A DNA stretch of 64,000 nt from Gari tellinella (lineage: Eukaryota; Mollusca; Bivalvia; Cardiida; Psammobiidae), in the NCBI GenBank assembly GCA_922989275.2, contig OV277870.1, positions 32,082,242 to 32,146,241 on the forward strand, read 5' to 3'. Shown here piece after piece: positions 44,483 through 54,849 of this stretch (the stretch's first letter is position 1; each line of letters opens with the position of its first letter). The translations under genes were made by a program, and so were the position numbers. Below the pieces are notes generated by a model that had not been told where the DNA came from, ran no database searches, and saw only the letters and a program-made list of their open reading frames with translations.

Positions 44483-44573
44483 CAGGGCCCCGACACGATT
44501 GCTTTTTGAGAAAAAAACCGTCAGAAGTATATCGATCTTTTTCTCTAAAAATAGCAATCGTGTCGGGGCCCGT
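44483..44573. repeat. GC-rich fold-back
   Basis: GGGCCCCGACACGATTGCTT and GAGAAAAA are mirrored by TTTTTCTC and GCAATCGTGTCGGGGCCC around a ~35-nt loop. The arms are about 30 bp. Confidence 0.75.
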
Positions 44574-44603
44574 GTGCGCAGTCAAGCGTTACCCAGCGAA
44601 GAC

Positions 44604-45431
44604 CTTAACGAATCTTCTAACTGTGCACTTTGCTATATATATTTTATTTATAAGAATTTCTACACAACTTTTTGCGTGTTGGCTATTGACGGACATTGGT
44701 CTGTCAAATCGTTATCAAATTCAAAAATTTGTGTTGGAAGACCTAGTGAACCATGAAACGACAAAATACTCAATTTGCACGAGAAAATCGTGAACTGGTT
44801 GGAAACAGTTTCGAAACTTTTCTTACGCATTCACTATCAAGCCGCACATTCGGAAAACATCTTGAACGAGCGACGTTGAATAGCCGTTCAACTATGCGTA
44901 ACGTCGATATGACGACGACGTCAGGCTGTTATAAACGATGCTGGACAAAGGCGTTACCAAATAAACACTGTTTGTTTGACTAAATTGACAATAGATACTG
45001 TTTTAATGACTTTTTGTTACACTCACCGTCGGACGCGGTCGAGGAGTAAAGCGCTCGACTACGAAACTAGGGGTCGTGCAATCGATCCCCTGCCCGACCA
45101 ATTCCTTCAGATAAGACTTTATAAAAACCGAAGCCCAATGTTGTAACAGTTCTTTACACTGGGTATCTGAAATAACTAGAGAATACGAGTAGGGAATCGC
45201 ACCTGAGTTTTCTGTATACGTCCCCTCTCTCTTTTTGAGAAACCAACTTTTTTTTTACTCACTCATGTTTTTCGTTCAAATTTATATATTTTTTGTTTTG
45301 TATTAAATAAAGTAAATTTATTACCATCAGAAATATGTCTTCTTGATTTCTGCAAAGTTTTAACACGATCTGGCCATTAGCGCCGGAGATATGATACCAT
45401 ATATAAGTGCACAGTTAGAAGATTCGTTAAG
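44604..45431. mobile_element. 828-bp TIR element carrying a SINE
   Basis: A perfect 27-bp inverted pair at 44604-44630 (starts CTTAACGAATCTTC) and 45405-45431. A SINE copy sits inside. No matching target duplication was found, possibly because the right end coincides with the edge of the LINE insertion. Frames of 76-114 codons on + (44449-44983) show no domain. Confidence 0.7.
45027..45256 (+). mobile_element. tRNA-derived SINE, copy 2
   Basis: A tRNA-like head (GGTCGAGGAGTAAAGCGCTC box A region, AATCGATCCCCTGCC box B region) is followed by the body shared with the minus-strand copy at 11539: GACTTTATAAAA..CGA.G, TTCTTTACACTGGGTATCTG, AGAGAATACGAGTAGGG and GTCCCCTCTCTCT. It ends in a T run. 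ACTCAC flanks both sides (45021 and 45257), a possible short target duplication. Confidence 0.8.
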
Positions 45432-45990
45432 TGTATGCACCAGCCAGTATGTTGAGCCTAACATCACTATTTAGACTGAATGTGGTGGACAAATTCAACT
45501 ACATTGGCAATACCCTATCAAGATCTGTTGTTATTGATGACGAGGTAAATTCCAGACTCGCATAAGCAATAAGCCTTTGGAAGACTGCATAAGAATATTT
45601 GGAACAGAAAGGGTATCACTCTTGAAACTAAGATCAATATCTATTGCGCTATGGTACTGACCATCCTTCTATACGGATGTGAATCCTGGACCGTTTTCAA
45701 GCGCCATGCAAGGAAGGTAAACCACTTCCACACAACCTGTCTCACAAAACTGATTGGCATAAAATGGCGAGACAAAATCCAAGAAACAAAGGTTCTCAGA
45801 CGTGCAAACCTGCCCAGCATCTACACCAGTCCAAATTTCGCAGGGCTGGGCATATGGTACGAATGCTTACCAAAAATACTCTTCTATGTTTAATTCCTAA
45901 AAGGAAGACGATCCATTGGAGCCCCTAAGAAGCGGTTCAAAGACACGCTGAAAGTCTCCTTTCAAAAAGAATAGTATACAACGAATTATT
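45431..45990 (+). pseudogene. RTE-like LINE, right part (C-terminus)
   Basis: Collinear fragments read LNVVDKFNYIGNTLSRSVVI then DDEVNSR, KINIYCAMVLTILLYGCESW, TVFKRHARKVNHFHTTCLTK then LIGIKWRDKIQETKVLRRANL, and KKRFKDTLK-like remains. This is the thumb/C-terminal part of the same family as 42225-43169 and continues its reading order. Stops and shifts are present. Confidence 0.75.
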
Positions 45991-46170
45991 CTTATCAATA
46001 AAAAGAAGTTTACAACCAGTTAGTATCATCAATTAAAAGAACTAGTTTCCTCTGACTTTACCGAGTTTAGATTTGAACATTCTAAACTTTTAAAAGGGAT
46101 TAGTACCCTACTCAATGATTTCCGTACAGACAGCTAAGGATTACGGATAGCTGTATTTATTTGCGTAATG

Positions 46171-46289
46171 TACAGTAGAGAAGACATTTTTCTTTCCCGT
46201 TTAAACGCAAATGCAATACTTTTAGAATTTTTAACCATATTTTAATATGAGTGGCAAAAAGGTTGGAACCTGATCAGACGCTTGGTTAT
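46171..46289 (+). mobile_element. left half of a TACAGT.GAGAA MITE
   Basis: TACAGTAGAGAAGAC then TTTCTTTCCCGTTTAAACGC and GTTGGAACCTGATCAGACGC follow the order of the complete copy at 43968-44188. It is cut at the palindrome centre. Confidence 0.7.
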
Positions 46290-46334
46290 ACAACCAGTAT
46301 TTCTCATCAATAGATAGTAGTACTACTCGCCATA

Positions 46335-46940
46335 GCCTATCTTAAAGGAGCTTAATTGACTACATGTACCTGTTCAATTTCGAGTTCAGTTTAAGATACT
46401 TTTGTTGACATATAAAGCTTTGCATGGTCAATGCCTGTATATATATCACAAGTCTTGTACACGTATACATACCAGCAAAATGCATGAGATCTCAGAATAA
46501 TGGCATTAGACTCATTGTGCAAAGAAATCACAAATCATGTCCGGAGACAGGAGCTTTTCAGTTGCTGCCTCCAGACTTTGGAATGTTACAGAGACTCTGA
46601 ATCACTAGAAACATTTAAAAGGTCATTGAAAACACACTTCTTCGTGCAAATACATTGACAATAAATGTTGACTGTGCATATGTGCAAATATATTTTAATT
46701 CTTGACTAGACAGAATTATATTTGTTTCATATAAATGCCAATATGCCATCTTTTTCTGCCTGTTTTAATGATTTTCTTTATAACGCACTGATTATGCTTT
46801 AAACTGTAGGTTCTTATGAAATGTTTATTTTAATTGTTACTCTCATTCATATTTTATTTGTGTTTCTATAATTGTAAAGCACTTTTGAACGTCTGATTAT
46901 GTTAGAAAAAAGTACTATATAAATAGAGTATATAATAATA
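46335..46940 (+). pseudogene. CR1/L2-like LINE 3' end
   Basis: Fragments read LTYKALHGQCLYIYHKS, CGDRSFSVAASRLWN and SLETFKRSLKTHFF with stops between. They correspond to the last ~90 residues of CR1/L2-type ORF2 proteins (TYKALHG..P.YI, DRSFSVAAPRLWNSLP). A 3' UTR follows, ending in TTGTAAAGCACTTTTGAACG, AGTACTATATAAATA and a short (ATA)n-like run, the standard L2-type terminus. Confidence 0.75.
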
Positions 46941-47024
46941 ATTTGACCGGTTAGTCTCATCAATAAATAGTAGTTGTTCACTAGTTAGTCTCATCGATGA
47001 ATAATAGCACTCCATCTCAACAAT

Positions 47025-47100
47025 AAATAGAGGATAATCAATTCCTTTGAATAGATATGAAAAATATATCACGAGAATGGGTTGTTATCTGGTTAAAAAA
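47025..47100 (+). repeat. left half of the 32642-type fold-back
   Basis: AATAGAGGATAATCAATTCC, GATATGAAAAATATATCACG and GGGTTGTTATCTGGTTAAAA match the arm of the element at 32642-32810. The right half is absent. Confidence 0.7.
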
Positions 47101-47287
47101 TCATAGATAGGTATATAATAAAGAGTAGTATACAGCCAGTTAGTCTCATCAATTAAGGCCTTTGGCTACCGGAAGTCGGTCTTGCGGGCGAGCGGATATG
47201 CGTCTTGACGACACAGACTGTTTTCGTACGTGTTTATACTAGAAAATTTATATAAAGGAAATGTTGATACGAATTAGTATAATCCTT

Positions 47288-47367
47288 CATAGCGCAGTTA
47301 GTATAGTGGTTGACAAGCAATCAAAAGGTCATAGGTTCGAGACCCATCCGATCCAAATATTGTTTTT
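47288..47367 (+). tRNA. tRNA-like Pol III unit Z (probably pseudo-tRNA)
   Basis: Box A TAGTATAGTGG (47299-47309) and box B GGTTCGAGACC (47334-47344) are both intact, and a T5 terminator lies at 47363. The acceptor stem and anticodon stem do not pair convincingly, so this is more likely a degenerate tRNA or SINE head than a working tRNA. Confidence 0.4.
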
Positions 47368-47551
47368 AGTGTCCGATTTATTGACTTGTCAATCCATAAC
47401 GCAGTAATCAAGAGACATGTTATGTTTAGTCTTCGTTGATTAGAACTAGTGATATTTACGGTCCAAGTATATGTCCACTTACCTGTACGTTTTAGTTTAT
47501 TGTTTGGTTTTATTGTCCTGTCAAAAATTGAATATTCATACGTCACTGAAA

Positions 47552-47742
47552 GGATATATATAGCTTCGGTATAAAAGTCGATACTTTTCGTTTTGATTTA
47601 CGGAAAGAAATATAAGGATACTGTGCATTCTGTGTCGAATTTAAATCAATAATCGAGTTAGAGTAATTGGTAGAGTGTAAGGACACTTGTAAAAGGATAA
47701 GAGGTTGTGGGTTCGATCCCCGTTAGGTTCATTCCTTTTTTT
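47552..47742 (+). tRNA. tRNA-like Pol III unit X with conserved leader
   Basis: A leader ATATATAGCTTCGGTATAAA (47553) lies ~110 bp before a tRNA-like body with box A-like TAGAGTAATTGG, box B GGTTCGATCCC (47710-47720) and a T7 terminator (47736-47742). The same leader and spacing recur in inverted unit Y. Stem pairing is incomplete, so function is uncertain. Confidence 0.4.
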
Positions 47743-47896
47743 ATAACAATATTTTTTGTCTCATTATTTTTCAAACGAATATTTTACTTAAATTGTTCAA
47801 CATAGAGTTCTCTATAATGCAAAATGTGTCATAGATAACCTAAACGTTACGCTTTGTAAACTTAGTATAGTCCATGTATGACAAGCTCTGCAAAAC

Positions 47897-47970
47897 GGCA
47901 AACAGTGTATGTATACATGATCAGAGGGCTCCTTAAGGAACCATCTGATCTTGGTATTCACTGTTTGCAT
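47897..47970. repeat. AAACAGTG-type fold-back
   Basis: GGCAAACAGTGTATGTATAC mirrors TATTCACTGTTTGC around GATCAGAGGGCTCC. It is followed by ATGACGAGTTTACTTGTCGC and CTAGGGTTCAAT, phrases also found near 38817-38853. These phrases therefore belong to the same element, and the 38750-38860 stretch is another partial copy. Confidence 0.65.
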
Positions 47971-48122
47971 GGGATAAGTGTATAGGTAAACTCTTTGTAA
48001 ATGACGAGTTTACTTGTCGCTAGGGTTCAATATCTTTAATTTAAGTTATATGGGATCAGATCCAAAAGGACTTTCAATTAAATCTGCCTCTCCTTCTTGC
48101 AGACTCTTATACATCAAAAATT

Positions 48123-48310
48123 AAAAAAATCGTCCGCCGCTTGGAATCGAACTCACGGCCATACTCAGTAAAATACTACTCTACTGTCTCGACCATAATG
48201 ACATATAGGTTTCGATATCTTATTCTAAATATAAACCCATCTTTCAACCCAGATTTACCCGTAAAACATAGCGGAAACAGTCGATATCAACCGAAGCTAT
48301 ATATAGCGTG
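48123..48310 (-). tRNA. tRNA-like Pol III unit Y with conserved leader
   Basis: On the minus strand the leader GCTATATATAGCTTCGGT (near 48307) is followed ~110 bp later by a tRNA-like body (ATGGTCGAGACAGTAGAG, box B AGTTCGATTCC at 48143-48153) and a T7 terminator (48123-48129). The body resembles the tRNA head of the SINE at 11539. Confidence 0.4.
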
Positions 48311-50400
48311 TTCAACCAGCGTATAATTATTTAAATTTCGACAGGTTAATAAAACACAACAATAATGACTTACAAGTCAATTAAATCGGTATACATGTTA
48401 ACGATTTGATCGAACTATAAAGCCACACATTGAAGCTTATCAATACGCTAACCTTTTCAAGATCGATATTGCCCATTATAATTATGTTAAAACAATATAA
48501 TAAACCTTGTATGCAAGTCCATGAATAAATAATAATGCATTTTAATGACAAAGTTTTAATTCTAAGGTAGGTAACTGTATCTAAACAACAAATATCCCAC
48601 ATTTTAATAAGAAAATATGTTATTACAACAAATCCTGACTGTAATATTTTCTAATTTTTTCAGACTGACTAGTTCATCAACCATATATTTGAATAAAATG
48701 AAAACAAATATACATTGAATGAGTCAGTTTTTTGTAATTCAATTTTTTAGCATTTTGCAAAATTTAAATAGCTGATAACATCTTTCTGAACACCTTTATT
48801 CAAAATGCTTTTAGCTTTTCTTGTAATGAATGTTGTGGACTACTTATTGGGTGAGAATTATAGTCATTAGCTTTATTCATTTTTAAGAAAAATAAAAACA
48901 TCAAAATTCTAGGTTTTTGTCAGAAAAAAGACCTTAAAGACAAACCACACGATAAATTTTGCCTATATTTACACACATTGTTTCTTAGGCTATTATCATT
49001 CTTCATGAAAAGTTTCATAACAATCGTATGGAAACTACGCGCATATGCGAAGTACCTTAATGGAGGATAATCAATTTCTTTGGATTGATATGAAAAATAT
49101 ATAGTAGTATGCAGACAGTTTGCCTTATCAATAAATACTAGTTAAATACCAGTTAGTCTCATCAATAAATAGTAGTATACAGCATAAAAATATTACATGT
49201 TTACTTACTTTTAGAATTATTTTCTAACCATTTTGTTTACAGTGGTCAATGTACTATAAGCATTACCAAAGAGTAACTTAATGAACGTAAAAACCTTTGA
49301 TACCTCATATTGCAGGCAAAATAACAATATGACGGCCGAAATATATATGAACATTACATGAAATACAAACTATTGCAATTATTTGCTGATATTTTTTAAT
49401 AATAAATGACGTATTTTGAACTGCCATATGAAACGTGTTATTCACTACATATGTATTATGGAAACCATTTTACTGTTATATTTTGACTAAAACATTCATT
49501 ATAGCGTCCAAGACGGCAACAACTAAAATATAGAACACTTGGTGGTAAAAACTTAAAAGCTCGCCATTAAAGTATATCCTTTTTGGCTTGAAAGCGACTC
49601 GCAACCAGATGGTGCATTAAAAATAGTAATTTGTAAATATGTGTCAAACGCTTATATAAATGGTAAAGAATTAGTTTAGGATAAGAAATTCTGTTTTAGT
49701 AAGGGCGCCCAGGCCAGTGAAAAAATTTTTTTGCAAGTGGTGATGCAGAAAATTTTCAGTTATATTGCCGAATTCGTAATGCATTTTTATGAAGATTTTA
49801 TGCGGATGCCAATTTCAAAAGTGGTCAGAATTTTTTCTACAGTCATTTTACTTGCCCCACCCACCAACGTTCAATGTTAATTCTTATAAACGGAAAGCAT
49901 GCCAACTAGTTTCAGGACTGACTGTACCCTAGGTCCCCAAATAGCCGGAATTTATGAGACCTATATCATGTCAAAGGTGCAAGTATTCTCTACAGAATGG
50001 CACTTGTTTGAAGTTAAACGGCCGCTGGATGACTCGGAAAATTAGCATTGATTATCTCCCCCTGAATACTGAATTCCAGCTTCTTATTTACAAGTATATA
50101 AGATTATTAGTAGACATGATACGTGAATTTCTCTTCAAATCACGATGCTAATTTTTCCTTTTGTGTATGGGAATTGCATAAAACCATCGGGTAAATGAAA
50201 ATCAAAACTTCTAAAAATCCAAGATGTCTGCCGTCGGCCAATCTGTCGGCCATTTTGAAAATACCCGAAAATATTTTTGTCTTGGAACTAGGTGTGACAC
50301 ATGATTTCTAGCTAATTTGTGGTCAATAAATTCATTGCTGACATTGAAATTGCCTTTAGACGGTGTTGGATATGTCAAATTATCCAATTCTAATCAATTG
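48311..50400. other. no gene recognised
   Basis: Besides minisatellite pieces and a fold-back fragment (49062-49101), only short frames are present. A phrase GACTCGCAACCAGATGGTG (49590-49610) reappears inverted at 56115-56136 next to TTAA and may be a transposon end. Confidence 0.4.
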
Positions 50401-50419
50401 TCACTATATGGTATTGATA

Positions 50420-51052
50420 AAATGAAAAACAGTGTCGACATATATTACTATCACATAACTGCATGTTAAAATGACATATTGTACTAACATATTTGTCATT
50501 AAAGCATCAATATGGTAATGTGGCTGTTCATGGTCATGTCTTGAGGACATACAGCCAGCATACTCTTTCATGTGGCAATTCTCCAGATAAGCGAAGGGCA
50601 CATGCTGTTGAAAGATGTACAAATCTTGGTGTTTAAATGGGTCCTTTATGGACTGTTTGCTTTGCCAGTATAGCACAAATACTTTAAAACCCATGCCATA
50701 CATGTTGTCTCAGTTCATTTAGTCATCTAACCGTTCTTCAATAATTTTGCAAGGAATTGAAGTCCTCCATAAACGATAAAGCCATATAACAACATAAACC
50801 AAGGCCAGTCACGACTCACAAGGTATGGTAGTCGATCAGCCCGGCTTCATGTTTGAAAAGAAACTTCAATAGCAATGTCCGCAGATAGAAACGGTAAGGC
50901 TCTTGCTTCACTTGGTGCAGTGTATACTGAACATAATTATACGCTGCAATGTGTGTCTGGAGATGGGCTAGACTGTAAAAGGTGACACCAGCACTCACTA
51001 ACTGTGGTATCTCGAATAGTGGCAGAGCTTATCCCTTCATTGGCAGCCATTA
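50420..51052 (-). pseudogene. decayed coding remnant, family not recognised
   Basis: Reading the minus strand from an ATG at 51052 (MAANEGISSATIRDT), then shifting frame, gives FEIPQLVSAGVTFYSLAHLQ, AYNYVQYTLHQVKQEPYRFY, LFKHEAGLIDYHT, then LVSRDWPWFMLLYGFIVYGG and, after another break, IKDPFKHQDLYIFQQH and CHMKEYAGCMSSRHDHEQ. The pieces are collinear and protein-like in composition (W, Y, H, C well spread), so a frameshifted copy of one gene of at least 190 residues is likely. No known domain could be named. Confidence 0.45.
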
Positions 51053-51927
51053 CATTTGCAAACTAAAATGCGTGCATCAGAAACAAGCAAGAAACACATT
51101 ATTTCTATTAGGCCAAAATGCTACAGATACATTGTCATCTGACGGGTAGATTAAACATGTGCCATCAGCCACATATAGATTACTGCTATAAACTGAATCT
51201 TCTGATTCTTCAATTTGTTAAGTCTTGTCGCACAGCTGATTTTAGTCTTTATATAGAAGCGGTTGATTCACAACTACATTGAGTCTTCATATGATACTAT
51301 TTCTAGTATTCTATAAACCTGCCAATCCACCTCCGCCATGTGGACATACGCGAAGGGAACATACCGTTGTACCAAAAGGCTATTATCATGGATCTAAAAA
51401 TCAATGGGGGCATTTTTAAACGCCAAACGTGCCAGCTTCGTGATTGATTGATTGAATTTGGTTTCATGGCATCGCAAGACATCAAATGGCAATATGGAGC
51501 AGAGAAACGATTACGTATTATGTACATATTAAAATATGTCGATCAACGAATGTGTACCTCAGAAAGTAACCCAACGCATGTATGTGGATAAAGGCATTTG
51601 AAAAACAAAACTAGACTCGTATGTACAATAAATAGCGTCCTGTGTTACAAAAGCATTATAATTTCATTCATTTGAATGTGATAACTCCAGTAGATGCCTT
51701 TGAAGATCTTAGAAATATCTTTAATGGAAGACAATGGTAAACTGCTGCACTTAGATACGTCAACACATACCATTATGTGATTGAATAGGTTAAATGCTTT
51801 GGAATGTAACTAAATATAAACTTTCTAAACAAACATACATGTTTCCAAGAGGAAGCATTCACTGTTACACTATGAACAGTTAAAGTGACGTTGTTCAAGA
51901 ATGTTTTGTCTGAGCCATGTTCACCGT

Positions 51928-52227
51928 CTACAACGTCAGTCCAGATTCTGTCATGAACGATGTGATCCTCCTAGATTCCTCTATCCGTCCATATAGCTTG
52001 GTCTGTACATGTATCGACTCTGGCCACATATGCTTCCTTTTCTCGTCCAGTTGTGGGCACCTCTGCAGTATATGCCAAGTCGTTTGCTGTTCAAGGCCAC
52101 AGGTACACAAGGGGATGGGGCTATCTTCATCTTGGTAAAGATATGTGACACAAGCCTGTTGTGTCCAGTGTGGATCCTTAATATAGCCACTTATTCCCTT
52201 CTGTCTCTGAGCCACGTTGAAACGTAA
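51928..52227 (-). pseudogene. LINE C-terminal zinc-knuckle region
   Basis: The minus frame contains DPHWTQQACVTYLYQDEDSP, then LCTCGLEQQTTWHILQRCPQ, MWPESIHVQTKLYG and TSFMTESGL. The order C-x-C-G...T.xHxLxxCP, R..MWP, KL.G, F...TGL is that of the C-terminus of jockey/I-type LINE proteins after the RNase H-like region. The rest of the element is not seen; it is 5' truncated. Confidence 0.65.
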
Positions 52228-52559
52228 TTGGAAGTTGCCAACCCAATATTACTTTCAAACAGTTCTGGATGCAGGTCCAATGAGTATATCCTAACCAAAA
52301 AAAGGTCTACCTATACACTTACCCTTACGGAGAAAGGGCGTATGAATCACTGGGACAAGAGCAAATGATTTGACTGTCCCGTAGATCTGGACACTTGCCG
52401 ACCGCTGAGGTGTTCGACGAAACTTTTCGTATTGATTGCTTGGCTCTAATGCCAAACCAAACAACAAGACATTCTCTTAAATGAAGAAACCAATGAAGAT
52501 CAAGACAATCAAGAAGATTTAATTCGTTAACATAGATAATTATTCAGTGAGTTGACTGT

Positions 52560-54006
52560 AGACGGAAAAAATCGTGAAATCGACGTTAGAAACTTCTAGT
52601 TTCATATGAGCTGACCCCGTTCCTTTGGCACCATTCAATCTAGATGGTAACATGAAGAAAACTACAAAATCCGCAATATTGTATAGGTTTGAAGGAAAGG
52701 TGGAAATAAAGCAGCTTGACAAAAAAGAACACCCAGGGCTTTAGCATTCATTGAATTGATGTTGTTTAGGACGATATGCACCAAAAGGTCTGATTGTAAA
52801 ACATTTGGTGATGTTTCTAAGAAAGTTGCATCAGTAGTTTTAGGCGTGGCACTCAAATACACAGCTCTGATTGGGGATAACTACCAGTATGAATAAAAAC
52901 CTATCAAGTCCGGAGAAAGGACGAGACACGGGCATGTAGAGATGCAGGAAATAAGAAACCAGACAACAAAACGCCCATGTCAAGGCAAATAACAAAGTCA
53001 CCTTTAAATCCTGTCAACAAGGTCGACAATATCAACGCGGAATTCGTTGTAAGAGAATTGACTGATCAGTTTGAAAATTAATTACCAGATGATATGACTG
53101 TATTTATCGGTGGCGGTTTCAAAGACACAGATAAAGCAGTAAAAGTACTGAGAAATACTTGTGAAAGTGTAAAAGATCTACGGTCTGACCATAAGGAGGC
53201 ACACTCTAGAATGATTCCAAATATTTGTCGTGAGAGAGCTCCATGTTACAAATATTGTTCTGTGGATTCCGAAGTGGCAGAGTTTTGTCACAGAATAGCA
53301 TTGGATCAAATATACAGACGCCAAATAAAACGTTTTATTCATATGCACGACAAAAGCATCAGACCTTGGAGAAATATTTTCAAATGTTTGCCGGTCATAC
53401 ATGCGTTGAGGGTTGTGACTCTAATAGTGCATTTTATGGAATGGGGAAGAAACGTTGGAGCACCATTGTCACGAATAGTGTCATTGCTTGAAGGACATGG
53501 AGAAGTTGGAGAGGACCGAGTAGCCATGTCAATACGTGCGACATAATCTGTGCCACAGGCAGTGTCTGTTTATACAGCGACATGCTAGAAGAAAACATCG
53601 ACAGTGTCAGGTATGACTTGTTCTCAAAGAAAGTTTTTGTTTTTCAAGTGCAAAACCCCCGCCGACATCTGATGCACTGAATGAACATTTGTGAAGAGAA
53701 ATAACTACAAACGTACCAGTCTTTTATCTGGAATTCAGCCACCAAGCAATACCTCAAACTACCATCCCCAGTTAACGCTAGTAAGGACATCGTTGGAAAT
53801 AATCACCTTGTTCTGATTAAAATGACAAAATACATTCTACAATAATTGATTTCAAAAGATGCGCATGCAAAAGGTATTGCTCATCGAGGCGATGCAAATG
53901 CCAAAAAGAAAATCTGCAGCCCACTGACGCATGTGCTTGCGTTGACGATATATGTGACAACCGGGTTGGTTATGCTCCTATAGATAGTGAAGGAGACGAT
54001 CAGTAG
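52560..54006 (+). pseudogene. decayed copy of a PIN-like repeat gene family (GCDS..AFYG.GKK)
   Basis: Frameshifted, collinear pieces read SYELTP, LDGNMKKTTKSAI, VLGVALKYTALIGDNYQYE, IKSGERTRHGHVEMQEIRNQ, MTVFIGGGFKDTDKAVKVLR, then LRSDHKEAHSRM, SVDSEVAEF, RFIHMHDKS, LPVIHAL, and in another frame EGCDSNSAFYGMGKKRW. They continue with DSVRYDLFSKK, and Cys-rich CACKRYCSSRRCKCQK and CVDDICDN. This matches a family of uncharacterised proteins frequent in molluscs and cnidarians with EEADTRM and SPDTDV acidic motifs (PIN/FEN-like). Here the Asp of the first motif is His. Probably a repeat-associated nuclease-like gene. At least four breaks are visible. Confidence 0.65.
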
Positions 54007-54849
54007 GCTATGAAATATGTGACAAAACATTCAAGCCATTATGATGGAATTCGAAGCATAGAAATTACCCAATGACCGACCGGCAGAGTGGCACATTTCC
54101 ATCAAACCGGACACTTACAAATTGTAATTCACACCATACACACGAGTTGCGATAGCACTGAACTACTGTAAAATTAAAAAATAAACACCAACAATTATTC
54201 ATTAACGTACGTCAGTTTGCGTCAGTCAGACGAAAATGAAATGTCGTTCGATTCAGATGAACACCATAGTAAAAAGAAAGGTACACTAGCCTACATGTTA
54301 CATGTGAGCGACATGGCTATACGATACATGTTTGAATGATATCAACAATAATTATGTAGCTAGATATCAACAGTGATAACTTTTAGCAGATGCCAAATTT
54401 TAAAAAGATAACTAATACTCAACTACTCTGATACATATGCTGCTGATTTGCCTTCTAACCAACTCTCTCAAAGCACAATATCCATCTGCGTGACCATATT
54501 TTGAAAATAATACGAAAACGGCAAAAAAAAATCCTAACGTTATGCAGTTGAATTTAATCATGCAAACTCGAAATAGTTTATGTGAGTAATGATTCAACTG
54601 GCGTTACGATACACTAAACTTATATATGACGGTTCTGTGTAGATCTATTAAAATATTTATATGATATTTGGCAATTTATATATTCAACTTAAACAAAGGG
54701 GAGCCTGCTTAAGCAAACGAGACATCGCAGACGATGCGAATACCCTCGCTCAGTTTATTTATACTTACGATGGCATTTTAAAAGGGGTGATTTCTGTGAA
54801 TATGTGTGTGAAGTTTCGTGGTAAAGGTAATATACTCAAGAAAAAATGA

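Larger units (their letters stand above)
43170..45430. other. 2.26-kb insertion splitting the LINE
   Basis: LINE coding ends with GAAGTT at 43169 and resumes with GTGTATGCACCAGCC at 45431. The insert begins ACACTTAAGGAT and, inverted from 45434, ACACTTAACGAAT, so it may itself have ~8-12-bp inverted ends. It contains a MITE, a fold-back and a TIR element with a SINE. 43190-43960 holds nothing recognised. A minus frame 44464-44190 (MEKFANRRVAGAQ...) is open for ~90 codons with no known domain. Confidence 0.65.
45991..49185 (+). repeat. minisatellite fragments, ~35-bp unit, interrupted by insertions
   Basis: The unit AGTTAGTCTCATCAATAAAT plus AGTAGTATACAGCC is found near 46018, 46300, 46948, 46988, 47138, 49118 and 49160. 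Between the pieces lie a MITE half (46171-46289), a LINE tail (46335-46940), a fold-back half (47025-47100) and the tRNA-like cluster (47288-48310). Confidence 0.6.

Noticed and set aside
53178..53402. Minus-strand and alternative plus-strand frames over the PIN-like remnant
   Set aside because: Shadows. The family motifs are spread over specific plus-strand frames in the expected order.
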